Source of the DNA: Herbiconiux sp.
Lineage (GTDB): Bacteria; Actinomycetota; Actinomycetes; Actinomycetales; Microbacteriaceae
Assembly (NCBI RefSeq): GCF_004297105.1
Contig: NZ_SCVE01000020.1
Coordinates: 280,740-344,739 of the forward strand
DNA length: 64,000 bases
Direction of reading: 5' to 3'
Part shown: one piece after another, positions 51,305 to 60,362 of the stretch
How positions within the stretch are numbered: position 1 is the stretch's first letter
Layout: every line of letters starts with the position of its first letter
Made by a program: the position numbers and the translations under genes
Notes under the pieces: generated by a model
Told to the model about the DNA's origin: nothing
Database searches by the model: none
What the model saw: the letters and a program-made list of their open reading frames with translations, nothing else

Positions 51305-51714
51305 CCCTCGGCGACGACCTCGACGCCGCTCTCCCGGAGCTCCGCCGCCAGGCCGAATCAATGATGCGGGACTCCTGCACCATCGCCACAATCGTGAAAG
51401 GTGCATGGGACGAGATCACCCTCACCCACAGCGTTGATGTCGAGACGGTGCACTACAGCGGCCCCTGCAAGCTCAAAGGCGTCAATGCGGTCATCGGCAC
51501 TGTTGATGCCGCCTCGCAGATCCTCGTCGCGCAGGAAGCGATCGTTTCCCTCCCGGTGGGCTCATCCACGACGGTCGACCGTGGGATGGTCCTCACAATC
51601 ACCGAGTGTCGCCACGACCCCGCGCTAGTGGGCGCGAAGGTCACCATTGGCGGCCCTACCCCGCTGAACACTTACAGCACCGCCCGACGGTTCCGCATCG
51701 AGGAAGTCGCTTGA
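51301..51714 (+). CDS. Head-tail stopper protein (DUF6093-like)
   Basis: 137 residues. Starts LRRQAESMMRDSCTIATIV; beta-barrel with GPCKLKG and VLTITECRHDP. Common actinophage head-closure family next to the adaptor. GTG start 51301 overlaps the adaptor stop (GTGA). Confidence 0.8.
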   Translation: MTLGDDLDAALPELRRQAESMMRDSCTIATIVKGAWDEITLTHSVDVETVHYSGPCKLKGVNAVIGTVDAASQILVAQEAIVSLPVGSSTTVDRGMVLTITECRHDPALVGAKVTIGGPTPLNTYSTARRFRIEEVA

Positions 51715-51875
51715 TGGCCGTGCGCGTCACATTCACCGCAGATGTCACCGCGTGCCTGCGCGGCCTACGCAGAGCCCGCCGCCGCACCCGGTGGGACGCA
51801 TTTTGTGCCCGATGGCGACGGAGGTTCCCATGGCTGACGATATCGATGCGGACACCTCCGAGATGGACGCTTTAG
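51714..51875 (+). CDS. Possible 53-residue ORF between stopper and tail component
   Basis: ATG 51714 (TGATG). Starts plausibly (AVRVTFTADVTACLRG) but then becomes Arg/Trp-rich (RRARRRTRW) and overlaps the next gene by 46 bases. Shifting one base near 51764 would give a more natural reading that stops exactly at the next start (51830). It may be frameshifted, or simply not a gene. Confidence 0.3.
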   Translation: MAVRVTFTADVTACLRGLRRARRRTRWDAFCARWRRRFPWLTISMRTPPRWTL

Positions 51876-52273
51876 CCCGCGATCTCAGCGCACTTGCCGA
51901 CATCATCCCCAGGAAGGTGCGGCAGGCGGTGCAGCAGACTGCGATCAAGGGCAAGGACTTCTGGCAGGCCGACGCAAGCGTCAAGGCAAGTCGTTCCACT
52001 GCCGGATACCCCGGCTCGATCGATTACGAACTGAAAGGTTCGGTAATCGGCGGCGGCACTGTCGAGGGCGAGGTCGGCCCCAACCTCTCCCGAGGCGGAA
52101 AGACGGGCAAAGGCGGTCTGCAACCATCCCTGGGCATCCTCGAAGAAGCGCCCGGCGGTGTCCGCGCCGCACCTCGCCAGTCGATCCGCCGCGCATACAC
52201 GTTCATCGAGGAAGAACTCGACAAGGGCGTGGACATCGCGATCAAGCAGTCGGAGGAGGCGAGAGGCCTGTGA
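51830..52273 (+). CDS. HK97 gp10-like tail component
   Basis: 147 residues from ATG 51830. LARDLSALADIIPRKVRQAVQQTAIKGKDFW, then GSIDYELKG and GEVGPNL, ending in a helix. The pattern matches gp10-type head-tail joining proteins. The in-frame start further upstream (51752) is rejected because it adds a Pro-rich segment overlapping the neighbour. Confidence 0.75.
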   Translation: MADDIDADTSEMDALARDLSALADIIPRKVRQAVQQTAIKGKDFWQADASVKASRSTAGYPGSIDYELKGSVIGGGTVEGEVGPNLSRGGKTGKGGLQPSLGILEEAPGGVRAAPRQSIRRAYTFIEEELDKGVDIAIKQSEEARGL

Positions 52274-52695
52274 GCTTACCCTCCCTCCACTTCGACGCCC
52301 TCACGGCCCGGCTGCTGTCCGATCCACGCTTAGCGGGAAAAGTGTTCGACACGACCGTCAACAGCGATGGCACCGTCCGCACCGGCGAGTACCTGGTGCT
52401 TTTCGGCGGCAACCCTGACCAGGTCACCTCAGGCCGATTCAATGCCCCGCAGATGCCCGACTCCGACGCTGTCTACCGGTACACCCTCCGCGGTGTCGGA
52501 GGCAGCAAGGATGCCGCCCGCGACATGTGCGCCGCCGGGTTCGCTCTCCTCGTCGGATTCCAGCCCGTCATCGCCGGACGCAACTGCAGCCGCATCCGCC
52601 ATGACGGCGCGGACCCCATCGACCGTGACCCCAACGAGTCCATCCCGCTGTGGTTCGGCGACGACGACTACGTCCTCAACTCCTACAAGGCCTGA
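52270..52695 (+). CDS. Tail terminator
   Basis: 141 residues from GTG 52270 (GTGA overlap). LHFDALTARLLSDP; beta strands TGEYLVLFGG and YRYTLRGVGGS; a helix DAARDMCAAGFALL. This is the usual tail-completion fold (HK97 gp10/lambda gpU neighbourhood) placed before the tail tube gene. Confidence 0.8.
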   Translation: MSLPSLHFDALTARLLSDPRLAGKVFDTTVNSDGTVRTGEYLVLFGGNPDQVTSGRFNAPQMPDSDAVYRYTLRGVGGSKDAARDMCAAGFALLVGFQPVIAGRNCSRIRHDGADPIDRDPNESIPLWFGDDDYVLNSYKA

Positions 52696-52706
52696 AAGGC
52701 AGAACG

Positions 52707-53093
52707 ATGCTCACCGAGTTCAAACGTGTCCGCGACATCTCCGGGCTCGAATACGACGCGCCCGTCCCCACGATCGAGCAGTGGCCTGATGAGTTCATCA
52801 TCCTCGATGACGAGATCGTCTACTACCAGCGCCCGCCCGCGCAGCACGAGGTGGTCACTGCACCCCCGAAGTCGGGCGCCGGATCGGGCGAGTCCGAATG
52901 GCGCGCCTACGCCGAGTCCATCGGGTTCGACACCACGGCGGCGGAGACCCGCGCCGACATCATCGCGCTGGTCGAAGCGCCCCCCAACTCCGGCATCACC
53001 GATGGTGCCGAAGATCCCGAAGCCGATACAGGCGACGGAACCCCCAATGGTCCGGTGGCAGAGCCTGTAGAGGAGATAACCCATGACGACTGA
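52707..53093 (+). CDS. Tail-region protein of unknown function
   Basis: 128 residues. VRDISGLEYDAPVPTIEQWPDEFIILDD then a Ser/Glu-rich linker and an acidic tail (EDPEADTGDG). The middle WRAYAESIGFDTTAAETRADIIALV resembles a short Rho-N/SAP-like helix pair. It overlaps the tail tube gene by 11 bases. Function not known. Confidence 0.6.
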   Translation: MLTEFKRVRDISGLEYDAPVPTIEQWPDEFIILDDEIVYYQRPPAQHEVVTAPPKSGAGSGESEWRAYAESIGFDTTAAETRADIIALVEAPPNSGITDGAEDPEADTGDGTPNGPVAEPVEEITHDD

Positions 53094-53583
53094 AACCGTT
53101 CCCGGTGCAGTCCAGACCACCGACAACCTGCGGATCACGTTCGTGCCCGACGGCAGCAATGCGCTGTCGGTCGCGATCCTGAACGGCGGCACGTCCAAGC
53201 TGATCACGTACTCCCTGACCCCGGATGGTTGGGCGTTCCCGATCACTGAGACCGAGGTCAACGACCCGCGCCTCACGCTCGGCGTTCAGGGCTCTGTGCC
53301 TGGTACCGCGAAGTACGGCCCGATCGCCGTGAAGTACGTCTACGGCTCGGCCGCTGACGTTGCCAAGGCGGCGCTCACGCCCGGCGTGAAGGGGAAGCTC
53401 GTGTACCGCGACATCCTCCCCAACGCGACCGACTACGCGATCGGCCAGAAGGTCGATGTGATCTCGATCATCGCCGGCCGCCAGCGCAAGGACCCTGCAG
53501 CTGCGGACGGTCTCTTCACCACCTCGCAGACCATCTATGTGGTCGCGGGTGGCTTCACCCCGGATCAGACGCTCGTCGCCTGA
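53083..53583 (+). CDS. Major tail tube protein
   Basis: 166 residues, beta-rich: NLRITFVPDGSNALSVAIL, TYSLTPDGWAFPITE, GPIAVKYVYG. Position (after the terminator, before the chaperones) and size match actinophage tail tubes. Likely abundant; a hairpin follows directly. Confidence 0.85.
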   Translation: MTTETVPGAVQTTDNLRITFVPDGSNALSVAILNGGTSKLITYSLTPDGWAFPITETEVNDPRLTLGVQGSVPGTAKYGPIAVKYVYGSAADVAKAALTPGVKGKLVYRDILPNATDYAIGQKVDVISIIAGRQRKDPAAADGLFTTSQTIYVVAGGFTPDQTLVA

Positions 53584-53594
53584 CCCCACAATCT

Positions 53595-53632
53595 CCCGCC
53601 GGGCGTAACACGCCACCGGAGCGCCCGGCGGG
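53595..53632 (+). terminator. Hairpin after tail tube gene
   Basis: Perfect 11-base arms CCCGCCGGGCG / CGCCCGGCGGG around a 16-base loop, 12 bases after the tail-tube stop. No T-run. It may be a weak terminator or a stabiliser that boosts tail-tube mRNA over downstream genes. Confidence 0.6.
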
Positions 53633-53674
53633 GGCCATCCTCATCTTCCGGCGGCAGAAATCTGGTGGCCCCAA

Positions 53675-54079
53675 ATGACATCCCCCATCGACGACTTCGA
53701 CGCGATCCTCGACGCGGCAGAGAGTGCAGAGCGTGCACCAGTCGAGCTTGAAGTCGCGCTCGGAGATCAAGTCGTGACGTTCGAGTTCATCCCGATGGAT
53801 GGCCTCGAATATTCCGACCTGGTCGCGACGCATCCGCCCCGGCCCACTGCTCAGACTGATGCGGGGGTCGGCTTCAACAGTCACGCAGCGGTGCGCGACC
53901 TCCCGGTGAAGTACATCCGACGAGTCGTGGACGGAGAGCGCCGCGAGATCACCCAGGAGCAATGGGACCGTGCATTCTCCCGTTTCCTCGGCCGTGATGT
54001 TGAGCTCGCAGCGACCTGCCTGTGGGGTGTCAACTTCTACACCCCGAACGCGCGGGTGCAGCAGCTAAAAAAAGCCTGA
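53675..54079 (+). CDS. Tail assembly chaperone, short (G-like) product
   Basis: 134 residues. Acidic start DDFDAILDAAESAERAPVELEVALGD, followed by FIPMDGLEYSDL. It ends in LKKA immediately after a slippery A-run. Together with the shifted product it forms the usual G/GT pair that folds the tape measure protein during tail assembly. Confidence 0.85.
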   Translation: MTSPIDDFDAILDAAESAERAPVELEVALGDQVVTFEFIPMDGLEYSDLVATHPPRPTAQTDAGVGFNSHAAVRDLPVKYIRRVVDGERREITQEQWDRAFSRFLGRDVELAATCLWGVNFYTPNARVQQLKKA

Positions 54080-54513
54080 GCGGGTACCTGGCGGAGAAGA
54101 CCAAGGCTGCCCGCGAGCTCGGGATATCTGTCCGGCGATTCGACGGATGGGAACCCCGCGAAGCGACGACGTACGAGTACGACGAGGACGGCAAGCTGGC
54201 GCGGTCAGTGACTGTGCGGGAACCAGAATGGACGCCCGAGCAGCAAGCGCTCGTGCTCAGCTCGCGCCGCCTCGACATCAGGGGCAGGCACGGTCACCTG
54301 CTCGAAGAATCCATGAATCCCCTGGCCAACCCCGCCAATACAAAGGGCACGCACTACTACCTCGCGGGGATGCCCGAGGTCGACTTCGCTGAGAAAGCCG
54401 AGCTCGACGGATGGGATGCTCTCCGGGCTCGTGAAGGCAAGGACGCGAACCTCAACGGGTTCCACATCCCCGTCATCAAAGTGGATCGCCCGCGGCCTCC
54501 GTCGCAGCAGTAG
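53675..54513 (+). CDS. Tail assembly chaperone, frameshifted (GT-like) product
   Basis: A -1 slip on A-AAA-AAA (54067-54073) joins the short protein to the overlapping frame: LKK then SLSGYLAEKTKAARELG, giving about 279 residues. The T-part includes HYYLAGMPEVDFAEKAELDG. No other start explains this downstream frame. Ribosomal frameshifting between these genes is conserved in tailed phages. Confidence 0.85.
54067..54073 (+). other. Programmed -1 frameshift slippery site
   Basis: Seven A in the order A-AAA-AAA relative to the zero frame, 3 bases before the zero-frame TGA. A canonical -1 heptamer. The following sequence GCCTGAGCGGGTACC can form some structure but no strong stem was verified. 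Confidence 0.8.
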
Positions 54514-54703
54514 CTGCTCGATCGTCCGCCAGCCCGCCTGAGATAGCTGAGCGCAGCCCTACATGAGCAGTCGTTGGGGTCTCCCCCGTGCCATAAAGGG
54601 CGTCCAAGACCGCGTTCTTCACGGCGAGCTTGATCACGAAGTACAGCACCACAGTGGCAGCCGCAAAGACCAGCACGGTGATCACGATCCCGGTTGCGTC
54701 CAT
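54476..54703 (-). CDS. Antisense small membrane protein, DUF6019-like
   Basis: 75 residues on the strand opposite to all late genes. One N-terminal span (IVITVLVFAAATVVLYFVIKLA) with flanking charged residues, then VKNAVLDALYGTG and a polar tail. TAGGCT lies 6 bases before ATG 54703, allowing a leaderless transcript. The reading resembles the small DUF6019 membrane family; that is a tentative match. Its placement between tail chaperones and tape measure, with its own promoter, suits a gene expressed in the lysogen. Confidence 0.65.
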   Translation of the reverse strand: MDATGIVITVLVFAAATVVLYFVIKLAVKNAVLDALYGTGETPTTAHVGLRSAISGGLADDRAATAATEAAGDPL

Positions 54704-54791
54704 GGCGTGAGCCTAGCCGCGCGCTAGCTCTCACCGCTAGATCCCTCGTCCACCCGCGCTTTGCGCAAGAGCCTGCGAGGGAGCTTCACCC

Positions 54792-57500
54792 ATGGGCGAG
54801 CGCAATACGAAGATTCGGTTCTCTGCACAGGTCGCGGAGTACATCGCTGGTGTCGAGAAGATGGCGAGCAAGACCCGCGAAGCGGGTAGCGAGGCTGAGA
54901 AGCTCGCGCAGAAAAAGGAGGCTTTCAACCTCCTGGGCCGCACCGCCCTCGGGTTCGGCGTCGCCCTTGCCGCCGGTCTCACTGTGGCTATTGCCAAGGC
55001 TGCCGACTTCGACCAGGCGATGTCGCAGGTACAGGCTGCCACTCACGCTTCGGCTGCCGATATGGCCCTCCTTCGGCAGGCCGCATTGGACGCAGGCGCA
55101 TCCACTGTCTTCACTGCCACTGAAGCTGCCAACGGTATCGAGGAGCTCTCCAAAGCGGGGCTCAACGCGCAGCAGGTTCTCGGGGGCGGCCTGAAGGGTG
55201 CTCTGGACCTCGCGGCCGCCGGCGGCCTCAGCGTGGCTGAAGCGGCGCAGAACACGGCAACTGCCCTCAAACAGTTCGGACTCGACGGGTCCAAGGCGTC
55301 GCATGTCGCAGATCTCCTGGCAGCTGGTGCTGGTAAAGCGGTTGGTGATGTTTCGGATCTGACCATGGCTCTGAACCAGTCAGGTGTGGTCGCAAATTCC
55401 ACGGGTCTCACGATCGAAGAGACGACCGGAACGCTCTCCGCTTTCGCTGACGCCGGTCTCCTCGGCTCCGACGCCGGCACGGCTTTCAAGACCATGCTTC
55501 AGCGTCTCACGCCTTCCTCCGCAGAGGCGAAAGCCGAAATGACTCGGCTTGGGATCAGCGCGTACGACGCCCAGGGCCAGTTCATTGGCATCAGCAAGTT
55601 CGCCGGAGTCCTCCAAGCGGCCCTGAAGAATCTCACCCCGGAACAGCGATCCGCCTCCCAGGCGATCATCTTCGGGTCTGACGCGGTGCGTGCATCCACC
55701 GTCCTGTACGACGAGGGTGCCGCAGGCATCCAGAAGTACATCGACCAGACCAACGACGCAGGGTATGCCGCCGAAACCGCGGCCATCCGTCTCGATAACC
55801 TCAAGGGTGACGTGGAGGCGCTCGGCGGCGCTCTCGACACGGCACTGATCCAGTCGGGCTCAGGGGCAAACGACGTACTTCGGGACATTGTCCAGAGCCT
55901 GACCAGCCTCGTCGATTCATTCAACGATCTGCCTCTCCCCGTGCAGCAGAGCATTCTCGGCATCGCAGGCTTCACCGCGGGCGCGAGCATTCTGGCCGGG
56001 GCTGCTGGCATCGGCATCACGAAGCTCGCCGACCTCCGCGTCGCATTCCAGGTGCTCTCCGAGATGATGCCAGGCACCGCAAAGGCGATCTCGTCAGTGG
56101 CGAGCGTCCTCACCGGGCCGTGGGGGCTGGCAATCGCGGCAGCCACTGTCGTGGGGCTGCAGTTCATGCAGATCAGCAGCGATCAGCAGCAGGCAGTCGA
56201 TGACCTATCCGCCTCCCTTGATGAGAACACGGGCGCATTCACCAAGAACACTCGCCAGCTCGTCGTGAACCAGCTGGAAGCAGACGGCACGTTCAACCTG
56301 GCGCGTAAAGCCGGTATCGGCCTCGACCTCGCAACTGATGCCGCTCTTGGCAACGCTGACGCTCTCGAGCAGGTCGACCAGATGGCGAAGGTCTACGCCG
56401 CGACCGTCAAAGACGGCGACTTCGACATCCTGGGCGACATCAACCAGGACGAGTACGAGGATCTCAAGAATCGACTGCTCGGCCAGAACGATGTTCTGAA
56501 GGATGCGCAGAAGGAGTGGCGCAACAATCAGGAGGCGATGGGCGAGGCTGGTGAAGCGGCCGACGGCACCGCTTCCGAGCTCGAACAAGTATCTGCGGCG
56601 ACAGAGCAAGCGTCTGATGACCTAGCTGACCTCGCGGACCAGATTCGCAACTTCGGTAAGGAAACTCTCGACACCCGGGATGCAACTCGCCAGTACGAAC
56701 AGGCCATCGACGATATCGCGAAGGCGATGGGCGAGGAGGGATGGACCGCCTCTCTCGACGACACGACCCAAGCCGGACGCGACAACAACGAGATGCTCGA
56801 CGGGTTGGTCTCGTCCACCCTCGAACTATCCGCGTCGATCATCGCCCAGACAGGCGACACGGAGGCGGCGCGAGCTGCGATGGCGAATGGCCGCCAGGAG
56901 TTCGTCAACACGGCGACTCAGATGGGTCTCACTGCGGACGCCGCGAACGCACTTGCCGACCAGGTTGGACTGATCCCCACCAACGTGGTTACAAACGTCA
57001 CCCTCACCGGGACAGAGTCGATGACGCAGCGTATTCAGTCGATCGTCTCGTTCTGGGAGAGCCGCGGCATCAACATCCCGGTCTACACGATAAGGCAGGA
57101 CGACGCTGCAGCCGCTCGAGGCCCAGATGGCAACGCGAACGGCGGCATGTACGCCTACGCGAACGGCGGGTTCGGAGAAGGTATCTACTCGGGCCGTCCT
57201 GGGGCGCTCTATAAGTTCGCTGAGCCCGAGGTCGGGTGGGAGGCGTTCATTTCTGGGAAGCCCGGGATGGAGGACCGCAATCGCGGTATCGCGCTCGAGG
57301 CGCTCTCTCGTCTGGGCGGGGTTCCTGCTCCCCCGTCCTCTGCTGTGACAGTGGTCGAGAACACAGGTCCCATGTATTTCACCGGGCAGTTGGTGACCGA
57401 TTCCGGGTACGTGCAGGGAATTGTTCAGGGTGAGTTGGTTCGCGCGGAGTCGGCAAGGAATCTGGATCTGTCGACGGGTGCGCAGAAGGGCAGTCTCTGA
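54792..57500 (+). CDS. Tape measure protein (TP901 family)
   Basis: 902 residues. N-terminal phage tail tape region: DFDQAMSQVQAATHASAADMALLRQAALDAG and TVFTATEAANGIEELSKAGL. Two hydrophobic spans near 380-460 (SILGIAGFTAGASILAGAAGIG and GPWGLAIAAATVVGLQF). A long helical centre and a Gly/Asn-rich end (NANGGMYAYANGGFGEG). It sets tail length. Start ATG 54792 follows GGGAG. Confidence 0.93.
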   Translation: MGERNTKIRFSAQVAEYIAGVEKMASKTREAGSEAEKLAQKKEAFNLLGRTALGFGVALAAGLTVAIAKAADFDQAMSQVQAATHASAADMALLRQAALDAGASTVFTATEAANGIEELSKAGLNAQQVLGGGLKGALDLAAAGGLSVAEAAQNTATALKQFGLDGSKASHVADLLAAGAGKAVGDVSDLTMALNQSGVVANSTGLTIEETTGTLSAFADAGLLGSDAGTAFKTMLQRLTPSSAEAKAEMTRLGISAYDAQGQFIGISKFAGVLQAALKNLTPEQRSASQAIIFGSDAVRASTVLYDEGAAGIQKYIDQTNDAGYAAETAAIRLDNLKGDVEALGGALDTALIQSGSGANDVLRDIVQSLTSLVDSFNDLPLPVQQSILGIAGFTAGASILAGAAGIGITKLADLRVAFQVLSEMMPGTAKAISSVASVLTGPWGLAIAAATVVGLQFMQISSDQQQAVDDLSASLDENTGAFTKNTRQLVVNQLEADGTFNLARKAGIGLDLATDAALGNADALEQVDQMAKVYAATVKDGDFDILGDINQDEYEDLKNRLLGQNDVLKDAQKEWRNNQEAMGEAGEAADGTASELEQVSAATEQASDDLADLADQIRNFGKETLDTRDATRQYEQAIDDIAKAMGEEGWTASLDDTTQAGRDNNEMLDGLVSSTLELSASIIAQTGDTEAARAAMANGRQEFVNTATQMGLTADAANALADQVGLIPTNVVTNVTLTGTESMTQRIQSIVSFWESRGINIPVYTIRQDDAAAARGPDGNANGGMYAYANGGFGEGIYSGRPGALYKFAEPEVGWEAFISGKPGMEDRNRGIALEALSRLGGVPAPPSSAVTVVENTGPMYFTGQLVTDSGYVQGIVQGELVRAESARNLDLSTGAQKGSL

Positions 57501-58345
57501 TGGCCTACGCACCGACTCTGACGGTGTTCACCGACTACAACCCGTCACCGCGCGTCCTGGTGACGTTCCCGACGGTTGCCGCCACAACGGCCACGATCGA
57601 CGTGTCGAAAGTCGTGGAGGGACGCTCGTTCCCTGTTCGCGGCGGTATCGGCCTGTACGCCGTGGGTGGCGCGTATGTGATGGATTCCGAGCCGGCACTC
57701 GGTGTCCCGAACACGTACCGGGCGGAAATGTTCACCGCAGCTGGTGTGTCTCTGGGGTTCACGGATGCGGCGGTCGCGACGATCACCCTCACGGACGTGC
57801 TGCGTGACACCTCAGAGATGGTGATCTCCCAGCCGCTGAAACCTTCCCTAGCGATTCGGGCGTCAATGGGTGGTGACACGGCGGGGCAGGTTGTTCGTTC
57901 CATACCAGCGGAAGTCGTCTTCCCTGAGGGCGCGACCGTTGGTGTGGGAATCGGTGGGCAACTGCGTGGGATCGTCGACATGCCGTTGGAGGTGGTGTGT
58001 GAGACCACGGCGGACGCCGACGAGTTGATCTCCATGTTCGGCGGGTACACGTCCTCCTTCCCCCCGGTGTTGTGTATCCGCACGGGCGCACCGGTCCGGT
58101 TGCCGCGTCTGCTCTTCGCATCCTGCTCGGAGATCGTCGAGACCACCATCTACGCCGCGGACGTGCGGGTCCGGTTCCAGTTGAAGGTCACCGAAGTTGC
58201 CCCGCCCGCGCCGGGACTGGTGCTGCCGTCGCTTCGACGCATGGACATCGATGCGGCGTTCGCGACGAGGGCGGCGCGCGCAGCTGCGTACGCGTCACGG
58301 TTGGCGCGGGACACGGATTACACGAAGGCTGGATTGGCGGGCTGA
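57500..58345 (+). CDS. Distal tail protein
   Basis: 281 residues, overlapping the tape measure stop by one base (TGATG). Beta-rich: SPRVLVTFPTVAATTATIDVSKVVEG, then IGLYAVGGAYVMDSEPALGVPNTYRAE, a C-terminal helix AAFATRAARAAAYASRLARD. This is the usual minor tail protein directly after tape measure. Confidence 0.8.
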   Translation: MAYAPTLTVFTDYNPSPRVLVTFPTVAATTATIDVSKVVEGRSFPVRGGIGLYAVGGAYVMDSEPALGVPNTYRAEMFTAAGVSLGFTDAAVATITLTDVLRDTSEMVISQPLKPSLAIRASMGGDTAGQVVRSIPAEVVFPEGATVGVGIGGQLRGIVDMPLEVVCETTADADELISMFGGYTSSFPPVLCIRTGAPVRLPRLLFASCSEIVETTIYAADVRVRFQLKVTEVAPPAPGLVLPSLRRMDIDAAFATRAARAAAYASRLARDTDYTKAGLAG

Positions 58346-59466
58346 TGAAGGGCTCAACCCGCAACCTCCCGAACGTCCTCCTGGGGTCGAACACGTTTCG
58401 GTGGGTGGCTGACGTGTTCAACGGGAACGGGTCGCGACGGTTGCAGGATGTCCCGTGCGTGAACCCTCGCTTCACCGAATCGGGCACCTCGCTGGTGCAG
58501 GGCACCGGGCAGGTCTCGTTGATCTGGCAGGACGAGTTCGGTCAGTCCGTGGCCCCCACGGAGGTCGGTGACCTGTTCAGCCCTTTCGGGACACAGATCG
58601 CGATGAGCGTGCTGGTGGAGGCCGGCGACGGGTTCGTGGAACGCATCCCCATGGGCGTGTACATGGTCGCTGAGACCCCGGCGGCGGTGACTCGCAAGTT
58701 CCTGTTCAAGGGGCAGTGGTTCTCCGGCGGTGACCGCATCGATGTCACGCTGAAAGATCTGTTCCATGGGGTGCAACGGGACCGATTCGATGTTCCCGGG
58801 GTAGCCCCGGACCTGTCGTCTGTGTACAAGGAGATCCAGCGCCTGACCGGGCTGCCGATCACGAAGACCGTCCCGGATGCTCCGATCCCCGCGTCGGTGG
58901 CGTACCAGGAAGACAAACTCCAAGCCGTTTACGATCTTGCCGCGGTGGTGGATGCGACCGCGTGCATGCTCCCGGACGGGTCGGTTTCGTTGCGCCCGAA
59001 CGTGTGGCCGGCGCAGGCGGATGTGATCCGTGCCGGCGACGGCGGGAGTCTGGTTGAGGTCGGCCGGGCGATGGCCAACGACCGCGTCTACAACAAGGTC
59101 GTCATCCGGTCCCGGAACAGCGGTTCCGGTGCGGCGGTGCTCGCCACCGCTGAGGTTCTGGACGGGCCGCTGCGCACCCGCAACGACGACGGCACCTTGT
59201 CGCCGTACCGTTCGGTGCCGTACTTCTACTCATCCGAGTACCTCACCGATCAGGCCGCCGCCGACGCGTACGCCCGGGTGCTTCTGCCCCGCGTGTCGCG
59301 GCTGCGGTCGGTGGAGGTGCGACTGGTGACCTTGTTCAACCCGCTGTGGGATGTCGGAGATGTGGTGAACGTGAAGCCGTTGGGTGAGTCGTTCCTAGCC
59401 CGGATCACGGATATCTCCCGCACGGATGGGCGTACGCAGACGGTGACGGTGGTGACCGATGAGTAG
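58345..59466 (+). CDS. Tail-tip (hub-like) protein
   Basis: 373 residues from ATG 58345 (TGATG). Segments FVERIPMGVYMVAE and DRIDVTLKDLFHGVQRDRF fit the baseplate/tail-hub (DUF5047-like) proteins of actinophages. A conserved PVQ-like VRLVTLFNPLWDVGDVVNV near the C-terminus. Likely forms the tip ring with the previous protein. Confidence 0.75.
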   Translation: MKGSTRNLPNVLLGSNTFRWVADVFNGNGSRRLQDVPCVNPRFTESGTSLVQGTGQVSLIWQDEFGQSVAPTEVGDLFSPFGTQIAMSVLVEAGDGFVERIPMGVYMVAETPAAVTRKFLFKGQWFSGGDRIDVTLKDLFHGVQRDRFDVPGVAPDLSSVYKEIQRLTGLPITKTVPDAPIPASVAYQEDKLQAVYDLAAVVDATACMLPDGSVSLRPNVWPAQADVIRAGDGGSLVEVGRAMANDRVYNKVVIRSRNSGSGAAVLATAEVLDGPLRTRNDDGTLSPYRSVPYFYSSEYLTDQAAADAYARVLLPRVSRLRSVEVRLVTLFNPLWDVGDVVNVKPLGESFLARITDISRTDGRTQTVTVVTDE

Positions 59467-60352
59467 CGAAACGGAAACGCTCCTTCGTCTGCTCGCTGGG
59501 AAATCGACGGTCACCCCAATGGTGGGCACCTTCGTGTCCGCAGACCCTGCGCAGTGGACGGTGGACACCGCCGGGGGAAGGATCACGACTGCGATCCCCG
59601 TCACCTCCTACCTCCCTGTCGTGAACGAGCCGGTCGCGTTGTGGTGGTTGGACGGCACCCCGTACGTGATCGGCCCGATGACATCGAAGGCAGGTGAGGG
59701 CACTGTCGTGACCGTGGCCGGCGGGCTTGTCACGCTCGACACCGACTTTGGGACCGTGAAGGTGCCGTACTCATCGACCCTGACCCCGTCGTCCGGTGAG
59801 TTGTGGAAGCTGATGTGGCAGGGCGGCGGTTATGCCGTGTCGAAGATGTCGACCTCACCGCCCACTGTGGTCCCTCTGCCCCCGCCCGCCCCGCCCGGGC
59901 AGGTGAAAGCTCACGAGGATGTGTTCCGCGCCAACCAGTCCGGTTCGTTCCGAACCTCCGGGGGTGCGGCGGCATGGTGGACCGATCAGGTGTGGTCTGC
60001 GGACTCGCATGTGGGGGCGTGGTTCTACGGAACCAAGATTCGCGACACCATCCCCGCCACAGCGGTCATCCAAACCGTCGAGGTGTACGCCCCGATCGCG
60101 TCGGTCCAGGTGAACGCCGCATCAAACGTGGCAGTCCACGGTGACCTCTCTAAGGGTGGCGCGCCGTCGTTCGGAGCGTCGTACCCGACAACCCTCAACG
60201 GGTGGACACAGCTCGCGAACACGGTCGGCGAACTGCTCCGATCCGGCGGGGGCGCGGCCGGTATCGGCATCAACCACGGAGGCTACCTGGCCTTCAAGTC
60301 ACTCACCGAGGATGCCCTCTCCGGAGCCATCCGCATCCGATCCATCTACTGA
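59459..60352 (+). CDS. Minor tail protein
   Basis: 297 residues. N-terminal OB-like beta barrel (VGTFVSADPAQWTVDTAGGRITTAIP, VALWWLDGTPYVIGPM), a Pro-rich linker PPAPPGQ, then a beta-rich C-terminal domain (SVQVNAASNVAVHGDLSK). The C-terminal domain may be the host-contact part. Overlaps the hub-like gene by 8 bases. Confidence 0.75.
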   Translation: MSSETETLLRLLAGKSTVTPMVGTFVSADPAQWTVDTAGGRITTAIPVTSYLPVVNEPVALWWLDGTPYVIGPMTSKAGEGTVVTVAGGLVTLDTDFGTVKVPYSSTLTPSSGELWKLMWQGGGYAVSKMSTSPPTVVPLPPPAPPGQVKAHEDVFRANQSGSFRTSGGAAAWWTDQVWSADSHVGAWFYGTKIRDTIPATAVIQTVEVYAPIASVQVNAASNVAVHGDLSKGGAPSFGASYPTTLNGWTQLANTVGELLRSGGGAAGIGINHGGYLAFKSLTEDALSGAIRIRSIY

Positions 60353-60362
60353 GGAGGACCGC

